Shown one piece after another: positions 1 through 12,430 of a DNA stretch of 64,000 bases. Position 1 is the stretch's first letter. Each line of letters opens with the position of its first letter. Position numbers and translations under genes: made by a program. Source of the stretch: Halisarca cf. caerulea (lineage: Eukaryota > Porifera > Demospongiae > Chondrillida > Halisarcidae); assembly GCA_963170055.1 (NCBI GenBank), contig CAUJGJ010000313.1, forward strand, positions 5,759,279 to 5,823,278. Reading direction: 5' to 3'. The notes beneath the pieces were generated by a model. It searched no databases. It worked only from the letters and a program-made list of their open reading frames with translations, and had not been told where the DNA came from.

Positions 1-108
1 TAGTCCCAAGGGAGTATGCTAACATTCACCCAGTAGTCCCAAGGGAGTATGTGTCCCATGTGAACATCCATCCAGTTGTCCCAAGGGAGTACGCTAACAT
101 CCACCCGG
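1..108. repeat. Minisatellite, about 33-bp unit (window edge)
   Basis: About three imperfect copies of a unit beginning TAGTCCCAAGGGAGTATG. The middle copy is longer. The array runs off the left edge and lies in the intron after the last visible ankyrin exon. Confidence 0.8.
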
Positions 109-132
109 TGTGGGGGAAGAAGGCACACTCAC

Positions 133-528
133 CATAGTGGGCAATGTGGAGTTGAATGATATGATCATATCCTCTTTGAGATGCCAAGTGAAGGGGGGTT
201 GCTCCCTGGCGAGAAAGGAGCAAGTGGGCAATGTGTACACATTAAGGGACACAAGACTGTGAACACACCATCTTACACCAGCAGGGATGAGTTGGCGTGG
301 GGACAAATGGAATAAGGAAAGTACAAATGTCAAGAACACAAAGAACAGTTAACACTATAAAGGGAACTCACAGCCTGAAAGTAAAGGTGGAGAAGAAGAC
401 ATTCGACACAACCAAGAGAGAAACAAAAGAAAACTCACAGACTTGGCATTGACATCTGCACCATTAAGGAGAAGTGTTGACAACATCTGGTCATTCCCAT
501 GCATCGCAGCCCAATGAGCTGCTGTGTA
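133..528 (-). CDS. Ankyrin-repeat protein, partial (sosondowah/SOWAH-like)
   Basis: Two minus-strand exons are visible: 439-528 (30 codons) and 133-205. Both have clean AG acceptors and GTGAG donors. They join in phase into two ankyrin repeats, with the signatures YTAAHWAAMHG, LLLNGADVNAKS and GATPLHLASQRGYDH. The gene continues off the left edge. The order 'YT-x-x-HWAA-x-HG' followed by 'TPLHLA' is the arrangement of the SOWAH ankyrin family, and the matching family N-terminal motif (DPLEHEW) lies close by at 693-831 but on the opposite strand. Ankyrin repeats are scaffolds for protein-protein contact, so no catalytic role is implied. The ankyrin call is firm; the SOWAH assignment rests on motif recall and on the neighbouring segment. 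Confidence 0.6.
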
Positions 529-692
529 CTGCAGACAGAGCAGATATAATAAAATTATGTTACCTAATGCACACACATCTTTATCACAGAAAGAAATCAA
601 ACTCACTCCCTAGGAAGGATGTTGCCACTGAATTCGAACAAAGAATATCAAGTCAATCAAAGGAGCTAAACACACAAACAATTGCCATGCAG

Positions 693-831
693 CTTTCCTA
701 CTCCGCTTTTGACTGGGAAATGATGGACCCTTTGGAACATGAGTGGATCATGCACTGCACAGTGCAGAACAATCATGAAAGGATACAACAACTCATTGAA
801 GAAGAACTGACCTAATTTGGTCCGTAAAAAG
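693..831 (+). pseudogene. SOWAH-type N-terminal exon-like segment, inverted and frame-broken
   Basis: On the plus strand an AG acceptor (CCATGCAG) precedes a segment encoding DWEMMDPLEHEWIMHC and then a first-ankyrin-helix-like string ending QQLIEEE. A good donor (AAAAAG|GTAAAC) follows. DPLEHEW just ahead of the ankyrin repeats is the hallmark I associate with SOWAH proteins. The reading frame hits TAA soon after the EEE residues, while the plausible continuation (LVRKK) is in the +1 frame. The ankyrin exons that should follow it (439-528, 133-205) are on the minus strand, so this piece is inverted relative to its expected partners. It could be a micro-inversion, a decayed copy or a local misassembly. 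Confidence 0.45.
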
Positions 832-1877
832 GTAAACAAAAAAACATGCTGAAATGTTGGGCATCAAATTACCTTAATCTGACCTTTTAACAGACTTCAT
901 CGCTGTGAGAAGTACTAATGGCTGGAGACCAACAACAAAAATAGTGGAAAACACAAAATCCACACAAAAGAAGTTCTTACAAGATGTTTCCTCCTTGTCC
1001 TCTCCAGAGTGTTGGAAGAGGGAAGCTGTGGAACTGTCCAGCTATATGTGAGAGAAATTAATGGGATCATACATGAGCAGTGTGTGTGTGCATGAGCAGT
1101 GAGTGTAGTGGGTGTGTACATGATCAGTGGGTGTGTACATGATCAGTGGGTGTGTACATGATCAGTGGGCATGTACATGAGCAGTAGGTGTATGCATGAT
1201 CAGTGGGTGTGTAATATTAATTGTCCGTATTGTCCAAATGGGCTATTGCAATATTAAAGATTTATACCTAAAAATTAATTTACCTTCTGTGTACCAGTAT
1301 AGATCACTGCTGTGTATTATAGTGTTAACGTTTGTATGCTAGGATGGAGCCTTATAATTAAGCTTGGACGTCACATTCCTGAAGTGTATAGTCATTATAT
1401 CTTCGTAGCTATAATCTATGCCAGCCAGTGTACATGTGTGCATTCCCTGTTCAACATCTTGTGTGGTGCATATGCACGTGTGTATCGCCAGTTGAACATC
1501 TTAATAGTGTGGTACATGTCACATTAATATTTGCTTAATTTTGCTGATTTTGCACTTATAGAATTGCCCCCCCCCCCTCCCCCAACCATGCAAGCAGTGC
1601 TGTAAGAGCATTCTACACAGGAGATCCCACAATGCCTATAGTGGTGTCTATTGTAATGTTTTTCACAGATGCAGTTCAGGTGTTCATCTGCTCATGCTGT
1701 AAGTTCAAATTAAATTGGTAATCAACATTTCGGTGATAGTACAATCGATAATTATGAGGATATATAGTTCCATATATGGCAAAGGTAGTGACTTGCTCAG
1801 AATATATTACTGTTATGTACACATAAAGGATAGCAATGGGTGGGTGTGCACCAGGGTGTATGCCGTGACTCTGACGG
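832..1877. other. Non-coding stretch between ankyrin fragment and DNMT3
   Basis: No coding region is recognised. It holds five or six imperfect copies of a roughly 20-bp unit (GTGGGTGTGTACATGATCA) at 1080-1212. A possible minus-strand exon at about 981-1041 has an acceptor ending ACATATAG and a GTAAGA donor; it would encode a short LDSSTASLFQ-type peptide, but no family supports it. The rest is AT-rich and featureless. Confidence 0.5.
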
Positions 1878-4435
1878 CTACACAGCGTTCTCCTCCGATG
1901 CTGTACTAGTTTGGGTGGAAGACTTGAAGAATTCTTTCAGGGGAGAAAAGATATGTCTAATCACTGGAACACTCCATGCTCTCCCTAATAGTTTCTGTCT
2001 CCCATGGCGACCAAGATTGGCAACGTCAGTGTAATGATCTGGAAATCCAAAGAGCCTGCAACAACAGGTGAGCTCAAAACACCTCATGCAACTGACACAC
2101 TGACTACTGGACCACTAACCTTTCCATCTCTGTACACCACAAGACATCTTCCCCTTCATTCTCAATCTTAACAGGCATCAGAGCTTTTTTCGTTTGCTTG
2201 ATAGAGTTCATTTTAGTAGTTATTGTGCGAAGTTTGTCAAACTGGAATACAAGGATCATCAGTGATAAAAAAAAACATATGGAGTTGCCTATTGTGTATG
2301 TACTGCGTGCGACCAACGTAGCTGTGGTTGTCTGAAATTAAGTCATAAGATTTTGTGAATCAATTTTTTTTCAAATACAGTCAGACCTCACTTATCCACA
2401 CCCACTCCCCATACAGTCAGACCTCACTTATCCACACCCACTCCCCATACAGTCAGACCTCACTTATCCACACACATCTGTTCTGGAAGAAATTGTGGAT
2501 AAAGTGGGGGAACTGGACAAATGAGGGAGCAGTAGTATAGTAAGATTTGATCCAACAAAAACTACTGCAAAAGGTGAAGGAACTGGATATCGGAGGTACA
2601 GAGAAGTGAGGTCTCACTGTATTGTGATATCCATGAAATTTGCTGAAATATTACTCTGTGAAAATTTCCTGCTATCCGATATACAACAATTTCCTTGTCT
2701 TGCAATATCTTTCTTGTTTGATTTCGATAACCTTTCTACTGGATAAGTGAGGATGTACTGCAATATTTGCACACTTAGCAAACACAGTCTCTGTTTCTGT
2801 CTGTGAACAAGGACTTGTGACAGAGAGTGTGACAAGTTAGACGTACTCACTTCGCTCAACTCACATGCTATTGAATGTTACTAACTACAATGCTCTGTTA
2901 GAAGTACCTGAGCAATTCTGCTGCAGTTCTGTTCAAGACAGTCCTGTAGACTTAGCCTGTCACCTGGAAGAGCTGTGGTGGGACGTGTCATTCCAGGAAA
3001 ATTCCCCCAGAAGTACCTGGCCCTGTGAGCAGCTGATATTTCTCTTGCATCAACAATAACTGGATTGCACTGAATAACAACGTGCACAACAACATCATTG
3101 TCAACAACACATCTGTAGACCAAACATTATATTATGACTAAGGAAAATTCGTACTTGGAGAAACCTTGAAATAATGTTCTTGTCCTGGGCTCTCATTGAA
3201 ACTACGTTCTCAAATAGCCAGAAAAAAGGTCGCTGATCATCTTCTCTTGGTTTGCAATAACTTAGAATACGAAAAAACTCAAAGAAGAGTCGTCCTGTAC
3301 CGTCTGCAACAGGAAGGCATTGAATCAAGATGTATATACACTGTGAACTGGCTATCAGCAACATACCGTATATTCCTTTGCGTGCAGGGTTCACTATTGA
3401 CAGATCGTTGCATGGACTGCCTCCAATAACAAGATGGAACGGCCCCCACTCCCTTATTTGCTTTTCTGTGATGTTTTCCACACTACCAACATGTGTGATT
3501 TCGGGATGGCGCACCCTTGACACCTAACATGTGCACATTAATAGGATAGCCAAGAGAACACTGCACTATCTACAAATCCACTAGCAATAGACTACCACCT
3601 TCTACTAGTGACAGACTACTACCTCCCACTAGGGACAGACTACCACCTCCCACTAAGGACAGACTACCACCTCCCACTAGGGACAGACTACCACCTCCCA
3701 CTAAGGACAGACTACCACCTCCCACTAGGGACAGACTACCACCTCCCACTAAGGACAGACTACCACCTCCCACTAGGGACAGACTACCACCTCCCACTAA
3801 GGACACACTACCACCTCCCACTAGGGACAGACTACTACCTCCCACTAGTGACAGACTACCACCAGAAGCCACAAACCTTGATGGCATCTGGGTCTACTTC
3901 TGATGAAATGTATAAGTCCAGCTCCATTCCTAGGTCCTTCAGCACAAGCATACCTATACCAATGCTTGCAGTCAACACTTAAATCAGCTAAACCATGTGA
4001 ACACACACACCTGTAGCAATGCCGTCAAACAGGGCTAGAACCTTCATAGCTTGCCTGTTTTCAGGAGGGATTGGAGCATACGATCGAGGAGGTTCCTAGG
4101 GCATGGTAGCACAACAGTCAAAGAGGAAAACAGACCACAAGTACGTAAATATATGCTCATTACATATTCCTGCTCAAATCCAGTGCTGTACAAGAGATGC
4201 AGGTTAGCACCCCAGTCCTCCTGTTTCTTCAGAAGTCCAACACATCCCAGATCCCGGCACATGTAGCAGAACCACTCCTTCGCCTCCTCCACCTAAAGCA
4301 ATGACACTGCGATGTTGGAATACATCCCATTGTTGCGTCCAATGGACTATTAATAAACAACCTTCTCCAATTCCTCTTGACCGCACAACTTCTTGATACA
4401 AGGACCACAGTAAACTCTAAGGAAGTAGGACACAG

Positions 4436-4508
<73 letters not shown>

Positions 4509-4602
4509 TCATGCACACACGTACACACACACACACACACACACATGCACACACACATGCACACATGTACGCACACATGCACACATGCACGCATGCACAT
4601 AT

Positions 4603-4656
<54 letters not shown>

Positions 4657-4700
4657 ACATGTATGCACACATGCACACACACACACATGCATGCACACAT

Positions 4701-4763
<63 letters not shown>

Positions 4764-4766
4764 CAT

Positions 4767-4800
<34 letters not shown>

Positions 4801-5479
4801 CACACATCCATTAGCACAGACTCAGCTGCACAAATGTACGTACCTGGCACAATTAGGTTTGTCACACATGTACACTCTGTCTCCAGCGGAACAGATTGAG
4901 CAATACATCTACCACCAAGGAAACCATAGGAAATCAAGACGCTAGGATGTACACTGTGTACAGCATCCACACACACTGTGTACAGCATCCACACACACTG
5001 TGTACAGCACCTACACACACTGTGTACAGCATCCACACACACTGTGTACAGCATCCACACACACTGTGTACAGCATCCACACACACTGTGTACAGCATCC
5101 ACACACACTGTGTACAGCATCCACACATACTGTGTACAGCACCTACACACACTGTGTACAGCACCCACACACACTGTGTACAGCACCCACACACACTGTG
5201 TACAGCACCCACACATACTGTGTACAGCACCCACACATACTGTGTACAGCACCCACACACACTGTGTACAGCACCTACACATACTGTGTACAGCACCCAC
5301 ACACACTGTGTACAGCACCTACACACATTATGTCAAGTGCTAAATTAGAGACAGCAGTAATAGCTTTTGAGAACTGATTACTTTCATATATTTCTAACTT
5401 TACGTAAGTGCATGGATCAAAACTGTCCACTGTTTGCTACACATTACAGAAGATGCACATTTTGAATTGTATGTGCGTG

Positions 5480-5544
<65 letters not shown>

Positions 5545-7384
5545 AGCTCATGAGCTATTACAATTTCTGTATGTCGCTTTCATCCCAAAACTAAACATGG
5601 CGCTTCACAGAATATTGGCTTATGCCAGAAAGCAGCCAAGAACCACATGAAGTCAGGTCTATTTACCAGCAAGTCATGAGTCAGTGTGTGTGCAGTGTGT
5701 GATGTTTCATTTGCAAACTTGTACACTGAACACATACCTGTGTCCCGTCATCATCAAAGAGATAGACACACTCCATAAAGCTTTCCTTGCACTGTTGGCA
5801 GATTCCACCAACAAAGAGAGGATGATCAACTACTGCCTTTGTGTGACCACAACCCAAGCACACGTCTACCAAGAGACATAGGGTGTCAGGAAAGTATCAA
5901 GGAGCTGGACTGTGGAGTCTGATGCTAGCTCACCTTGAATCTCTAATTTCCCTTCTCTCACCAAATCAAATGTATCTACAATTCAACACAACTCAATAAA
6001 AGAAGACAAACACAAGATACTAAGCAACTAACCAATCCTTCCACCGGGCACTGTGATCATCTCCCTCAATGCAATGGGACCCAGGAAGGGAGTTCTTTTA
6101 GGAGGCGGTTCTAACAAAATGCCTGTGTCATTGTTGTTCTTGACTCGACCAACTGCTGCACGCCTCATGGCTCTTTGATCTGGCCACCCACTAGCGGACA
6201 CTTCTTCAACAGCTACAGAAACCCAAGAAGTCTGCTGTACAGTACACCACACAGTGGGAAAAGACTGAGAGGGATATATACAGATACAGCAAAGTCACTA
6301 TTACTGAAAACCACAAGCACTACATACCAAGTGAGGGAGGGTCTTCTGAAGTGACCTTAAACCCTTCTCCTCCAAGGGGTAGGAAACCTTCCAAGGCCCA
6401 CTGAAGCATTTCTTCCTCGAGGGAAGACAGACGACAATTGTATTTCAGATTGAGCGTTCTACGAGGGCCACCTTCCGAATCTGCAACGTGATCCATTTTC
6501 TCAGTAGATAAACTAAGTCCTGTCGTTTTATCAGGATTTTCATCAGAGGAAGAATGATCTTCACTACTTCCAGTGCCTAACTGGTCAGTCTTACTGTTTG
6601 CAAATACAGTGAACACTTTTCCACTTCTTCTAGCAGCCTCCTACACACACAAAACAAAAAAGAAGGTAAATGCAATTATGTTACATCAGAGAAATTCTCT
6701 TACCTTGATAATTAAAAACACGCCTTTTTTGTAAGAGCCCTTTAATTTCTGGGGAAGCACACGTTTCTGAAAGTTAACCAGTGGTTCAATACAGTCCAGC
6801 TTCACCTAGATAGTAGACATGGAACTAGATCACATAGCTACATCCTCTTGCAAGGCATGTGTGACGAAACTTACATCAGAGACCTGTTTCTCCCCGTACC
6901 ATCTCACCCATAAAGAACCATGAGGAGGTTGGTCCATCCCCACCTCGGCTGGGCTACTCACCCGACCTGGCCACCAGTCGTAACCCTTTAACTTGGCCCA
7001 CACTAGAGATCCAATGGGATAGCTATCATGATCAACTGAGGACTGATCCTTTGAATCACTTGAAGGTGAGGTGGGTGGTAGTGGGGTCTTCTGAGGAGTG
7101 GCTTCACTGAACACCAATGAGCGCCTTGCACTGTCCACAACTTTACTGGTAGGTACTGCACTTTCCTTCTGAGTTTTAAGCCGCTTTGGAGGCTTGGGAT
7201 CCTCCACGGGGCAGGGAATAGGGATGAAGAAAAAATCAGTTGCACTTCGTTTTCTTGCGCTCCTCCGGACAAAGAAAGGAGGACCTTGACCATCATCATC
7301 TACTGAAGAGCTCTTTGTGCCATTTGAAAGGTCTATGGGTGTCTCCGGTGGTGTCGGAAAGTGGTGGACATCAACATCTTCCAT
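1878..7384 (-). CDS. DNMT3: De novo DNA (cytosine-5)-methyltransferase 3
   Basis: Sixteen coding exons (7384-6875, 6805-6704, 6640-6328, 6212-6033, 5975-5934, 5865-5738, 4908-4844, 4416-4362, 4292-4164, 4095-4011, 3953-3877, 3523-3367, 3303-3155, 3069-2908, 2241-2120, 2055-1878) join in phase into 817 aa. Order: a basic N-terminus; a PWWP domain ([15 protein letters not shown]) that reads histone H3K36 methylation; a cysteine-rich ADD domain ([31 protein letters not shown]) that reads unmethylated H3K4; and the catalytic domain. Motifs seen are LFDGIATG (AdoMet site), [17 protein letters not shown] (catalytic Cys), [19 protein letters not shown] and the C-terminal [10 protein letters not shown]...LKEFF block. 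It transfers methyl groups from AdoMet to cytosine in nuclear DNA. The start at 7384 is the first in-frame ATG of its exon. A non-coding exon ending near 7950 at CTTAG|GTGAGTGG probably precedes it. The C-terminus runs about 15 residues past the usual end. Confidence 0.95.
2378..2619. mobile_element. pogo/Tigger-like MITE in the last DNMT3 intron region
   Basis: The terminal inverted repeats CAGTCAGACCTCACTTATCC and (reverse complement of the right end) CAGTGAGACCTCACTTCTC are flanked by TA on both sides. The left terminus is triplicated in tandem (about 36-bp unit, 2376-2480). A further TIR-like end occurs at 2741-2760, suggesting a nested or compound copy. No transposase is present. TIRs of this type with TA duplication are typical of pogo/Tigger elements. 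Confidence 0.75.
3597..3868. repeat. 24-bp minisatellite in a DNMT3 intron
   Basis: About 11 copies of a 24-bp unit alternating CCCACTAGGGACAGACTA and CCCACTAAGGACAGACTA with ACCACCT between. It lies in the intron just downstream of exon 3953-3877. All frames stay open because 24 is a multiple of three. Confidence 0.9.
4440..4799. repeat. Composite (CA)n/(GT)n microsatellite
   Basis: About 360 bp of (CA)n interrupted by ATGCAC variants. It lies in the DNMT3 intron between exons 4908-4844 and 4416-4362, which both encode the ADD zinc finger. On the gene's sense strand it reads (GT)n. Confidence 0.97.
4944..5326. repeat. 22-bp minisatellite in a DNMT3 intron
   Basis: About 17 copies of TGTGTACAGCATCCACACAC plus AC, with CATC, CACC and CACCTA variants grouped in blocks, which shows higher-order expansion. 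It lies directly upstream, on the minus strand, of the first ADD-cysteine exon at 4908-4844. A (GT)n tract follows at 5478-5541. Confidence 0.93.
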
Positions 7385-8053
7385 GTTGCTGGATGGGATA
7401 CAAAGAGGACCATTGTTCACTGGAACCAGTTAAATAGATTCATTGAGTGCAAAGTTACACATTGTTTACCATGCAATAGAAATGCGCCACCCTTCTCAAA
7501 GCATCCCATGGTTGAACCACGTGGCTATGGAATGCAGAGACTACGTAGATTATCTACACTGAGACATATGCTTTGCCTCAAAGCTCTCTCTTCTGGTGCA
7601 AGGCTCTCCGAAACATAGCGTCTAGTGCATGCTAGGATAATGAGACCCGTGGTATCTACCACTGCTGGCACACCCACACAAAACAAGCAACGACAAACAG
7701 TTATCACTAGTAATAACCACAACAAATGGTAATTTTTAATAACGAAAGAGAAACTATGAACACTATTAGTTAATCCATCTCACAGTCGGCACAGCCATAA
7801 GTAGATGTTGGGTCGAATACCTATGGTGCAGCAGATCACCTCGTAGGCCAGGATAAACCGTTACTGAAAAGACCACTAGCACTCCGCATCTAGTGCAACC
7901 AACGTCGTACCAGTAAAGCGAAACACACTGCAAGTTGTGCCACTCACCTAAGCTCTCTCTAATCTTGACACAGCGGATCCGGACAGCACACGCACACCTC
8001 GTCCTCGAGCTGCTTCAGTAAGGTCTAATGAATACACTTAATGTTAACTAAAA
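7385..8053. promoter_or_regulatory. Divergent DNMT3/NDUFS2 promoter region
   Basis: 669 bp separate the divergent start codons. On the minus strand a splice donor (AGAGCTTAG|GTGAGTGG) near 7950 and an acceptor near 7430 suggest a non-coding DNMT3 first exon at about 7950-8035. A CACGTG lies at 7518-7523 inside that putative intron. No TATA box was recognised. The shared-promoter role is inferred from the head-to-head layout. Confidence 0.5.
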
Positions 8054-11000
8054 ATGGCTGCCATTTGGAGAGCTTTGAGATGCAGTGCCCGGCCAAATTC
8101 TACTTTGCTGAAATGCAAAAGGAAGAAACTTTACATCTCGTCTAATGCACCGTTTTTAAGGTGAGGATAATGAGATTATTAATTCTTAGTGTTTACTGTG
8201 ATGGATCTTTTTTCTTTTAGATACTTCTCCGAGAAACCAGAACAACTAGAGCCCAAAGACAATGAATTGTCTCCTTTAAAACTCCCCGGACAACTTTCAA
8301 CGATGACAGGGAACGTGCTGTATCCTAATGAAGAATCTGCCGTTTGGGACGTGAACGGTGAGAGTTCTAATGTGCTCTGTTACAGCATGGATCGTTGTGT
8401 AAATGTCACAGTAATTCTTGACAAGTATTAAATGTATACCATCGTTACCTATGTAAAATCCCGTGTGTCTCATATCCTCCTCACAATTACAAATCAATTT
8501 TACATTCATTTTTTATCTGTATTTATGAGGCACACAATATGCACTTTGAGTTCATGCATTTATCAGTGATCCCCATCTCTCCCTACGGCCACAGCATACA
8601 CACTGATTCCATGCCTTTATTTCCACCATGAACTCATACATGACAAATTTTACCTCACAATCAACTTATGTCCACATTTTACGGCTGCACCAGATCCTGG
8701 TGTATGAGTATATGTAGTATTGTAATAGTAACATACAAAGTATGTATAGAGTCTGTGGCAACACTGACCTGAGTTCCATCATTTGTTACAGCTCCTGCCC
8801 CAGACGAACGCCCGGTTACTAATCTGACAGTTAACTTTGGTCCTCAGCATCCTGCAGCCCACGGCGTTCTACGTTTGGTCATGGAGATTAATGGAGAGAT
8901 CATTGAGCGATGTGACCCACACATAGGCCTGCTTCATAGAGGGACGGAGAAACTTATAGAGTACAAGACATACTTGCAAGTATGTGTGGTTTGTACTGTC
9001 TGTGGACTCCTCCTGCATTTTGACAGGACAATATCTCTCCCTCTCTGCTTTTGTCCAGGCTCTTCCGTACTTTGACCGTTTGGACTATGTGTCGATGATG
9101 TGCAATGAACAAGCCTTCTCTTTGGCTGTGGAGAACCTTCTTGGGATAGACATCCCTCCAAGAGCCAAGTTTATCAGAGGCTAGTCTCCCATTCTCTACT
9201 TTCATATACATTAGAAAGTCCATCCCTGAATTAGCTAGCTTCTGTCAATGTCTACCTTCTCTCTCCTCCCCTACCTTCTCTCTCTTCCCCAACCTTCTCT
9301 TGCCTCCCCTACCTTCTCTCCTCCCCTACCTTCTCTTTAATTTCCTCCCCTACCTTCTCTTCCCTACCCTACATTGTCTCTCCCCCTACCTTCTCTCTCC
9401 TCCACTACTTCTCTCCCCTCCCCTACCTTCTCTCCCCTCCCCTACCTTCTCTTTCCTCCCCTACCTCCTCTCTCCTCCCCTACCTCCTGTCTCTCCCCTA
9501 CCTCCTCTCCCCCCCTACCTTCTCTCCTCCCCTACCTTCTCTCCCCTCCCCTACCTTCTCTCCTCCCCTACCTCCTCTCTCCTCCTCTACCTCCCGTCTC
9601 CTCCACTACCTTCTCTCTTCTCCCCTACCTCATGTCTCCTCCCCTACCTCCTCTCTCCTTCCCTACTTCCTCTCTCCTCCCCTACCTCCTGTCTCCTCCC
9701 CTACCTCCTCTCTCCTTCCCTACTTCCTGTCTCCTCCACTACCTCCTCTCCCCCCTCCACTGCTTTCTTTCTCCCCCCCCCCCTACCTCCTCTCTCCTCC
9801 ATTACTTCCTCTCCCTCCACTACCCCTTCTCTCCTCCTTCCCCCAGTAGGTAGCATGTACATACATGACTACTAATGTCTTATTGTGTCCTATATGTCTG
9901 TGTTGTGTTTGTTAGTGTTGTTTGCGGAGATCACTCGTATTCTGAACCACATAATGGCCGTTGCATCACACATCCTGGATGTTGGAGCAAATACACCTTT
10001 TCTGTGGTTGTTTGAAGAGAGAGAGAAAGTATGTCTATATCAAGGCCACTAATAACCCATCTCCTTGCCTTCTTAAGTTCTACCTTCCTGTCCTGCTCCA
10101 TCCCATCTCTCGTCAGTCGTGCTACATCCCATCTCTCGTCTGTTCTACTCCATCCCATCTCTCATCTGTCATGCTCCATCCCATCTCTCATCTTATCTGC
10201 TCCATCCCATAGTCCTTGACAATATATCAATATTAGTAGTCAATATCAGTATTAATCCATACCTAACAATACAATAATTACAATTTTGATTATTCAATAT
10301 ACCCATGATCGGCATTTTCCTAGAAGTGCAGTTATCTCCATTTGCAGTACAAGAACAGCCTGGGTTGGGAAGACTGACAGCAGAAGTATAGTATATGACT
10401 AAGGTTTCCAATTGGCCTGGGTACAATGTGCTGCAATGTTTTTAACCAGCCCCTCAGTTATGTCACAACTGAGGGATCAGAATTGGAATATCAATATTGG
10501 AGGATAATATTGAGATATACCGACTACTACCGACTATCTGTCAATTAGTTAGTAACTAGTTATAACTTTCAATACTGTCCAGGACTATGATCCCATTTCA
10601 CATCTATCCTGCTCCATCCCATCACACCGTCTGTCCTGCTCCATCCCATCACACTGTCTGTCCTGCTCCATCCCATCATACCGTCTGTCCTGCTCCATCC
10701 CATCACACTGTCTGTCCTGCTCCATCCCATCACACCATCTGTCCTGCTCCATCCCATCACACCATCTGTCCTGCTCCATCCCATCACACTGTCTGTCCTG
10801 CTCCATCCCATCTCACCGTCTGTCCTGTAGATGATGGAGTTCTATGAGAGAGTGTCTGGAGCCCGGCTGCATGCTGCCTATGTCAGACCAGGAGGTGTAT
10901 CTCAGGTAACCTGTGTACATACTACTTTTCACTGCGGACTTGTATTGGTCTAGCTGGCCAGACCTGTTCATAGGGGACATTTTCTTCTTGTCTTAAAGGA

Positions 11001-11339
11001 CCTCCCACTTGGGTTAATGGATGACATTTATGAGTTCATCACAAAATTCTCCACTCGTCTTGATGAAGTAGAGGAGGTGAGTGCTCTACTCTAGCAGTGT
11101 TGTTTGCTATGCAACTCCTCATGTGTAGCTGATTATGCAATGTATGCAGCTATTTATTAGTTGTGTACAGCTGATTAGCCAATCTCACAATGTGTGTAGC
11201 TGATTACAAACAATCGCATTTGGAAGCAGCGCGTAGTGGACATTGGAGTCATCACTGCTCAACAAGCTATGGACTGGGGATTCAGGTCTGCTTCTGTGTT
11301 TGTTGGCTGCTAGCAATGGTCCACCTGTCTGTAGTGGTG

Positions 11340-11395
<56 letters not shown>

Positions 11396-12362
11396 TTGTG
11401 TGTGTGTGTGTACGTATGTGTGCTGTGTACTGTGTACTGTGTAGTCTGTGGTGGTGTACTGTGTGGTGTGTCTCCTGTAGTGGTGTTATGCTGAGGGGGT
11501 CTGGAGTGCAATGGGACCTTCGCAAGGTGCAGCCTTATGATGCTTACGACCAAGTGGAGTTTGATGTACCCATTGGACGGCATGGTGACTGCTATGACAG
11601 GTGTGTGTTACTGATTCATTGGCTACTCATCACTACATGTGTGGTGGTGGTGCTGATGGTGCTGGTGCAGGGTTAGTAGTGCTGGTGGAGGTGCTGGTGA
11701 TAGGTACTGGTGGGGAGGTGCTGGTGGGGGGTGCTTTACTGGGCACCTGTGATAATAGCCCATGGCTAAAGGCCACCCAGCCTAAATAATGATACCCTGA
11801 CCCTGACCCTGATGCTGGTGGAGTGCTGGTGGGAGGGTGCTAGTGGGGGATGCTGGTGTGGGGGTGCTGGTGGGGGATGCTGGTGTGGGGGTGCTGGTGG
11901 GGATGCTGGTGTGGGGGTGCTGGTGTGGGGGTGCTAGTGGGGGATGCTGGTGTGGGGGTGCTGGTGGGGGATGCTGGTGTGGGGGTGCTGGTGGGGGTGC
12001 TGGTGGGGGATGCTGGTGGGGTGCTGGTGTGGGGTGCTGGTGGGAGGGTGCTGGTGTGGGGGTGATGGGGGGATGCTTGTGGTATGGATACTGCATTGTA
12101 TGATTGTGTGATGGTACGTAGGTACCTTATTCGTGTGGAGGAAATGAGGCAGAGTCTGAGGATCATCCATCAGTGTTTGAACAAGATGCCCACTGGTGAG
12201 GTGAAGGTAGACGACAACAAGGTAACCCCACCAAGTAGACAAGAGATGAAAGACTCAATGGAAGCTTTAATCCATCACTTCAAGCTCTTCACAGAGGGAT
12301 TCCAAGTCCCTCCTGGCACAACATACACAGCTATTGAAGCTCCTAAGGTGTGTGTGTGTTTA

Positions 12363-12430
<68 letters not shown>

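Noticed and set aside
4440..5326. Long Cys/Val- or His/Thr-repeat ORFs over CA and 22-bp repeats
   Set aside because: Simple repeats are open in several frames; these ORFs are repeat translation, not genes. The same holds at 36684, 42361-42714, 53503-54006, 60897-61235 and 62221-62619.
9300..9875. 191-residue Pro/Leu/Ser ORF in the NDUFS2 intron
   Set aside because: It is translation of the polypyrimidine tract, without homology, and is spliced out of the NDUFS2 model.
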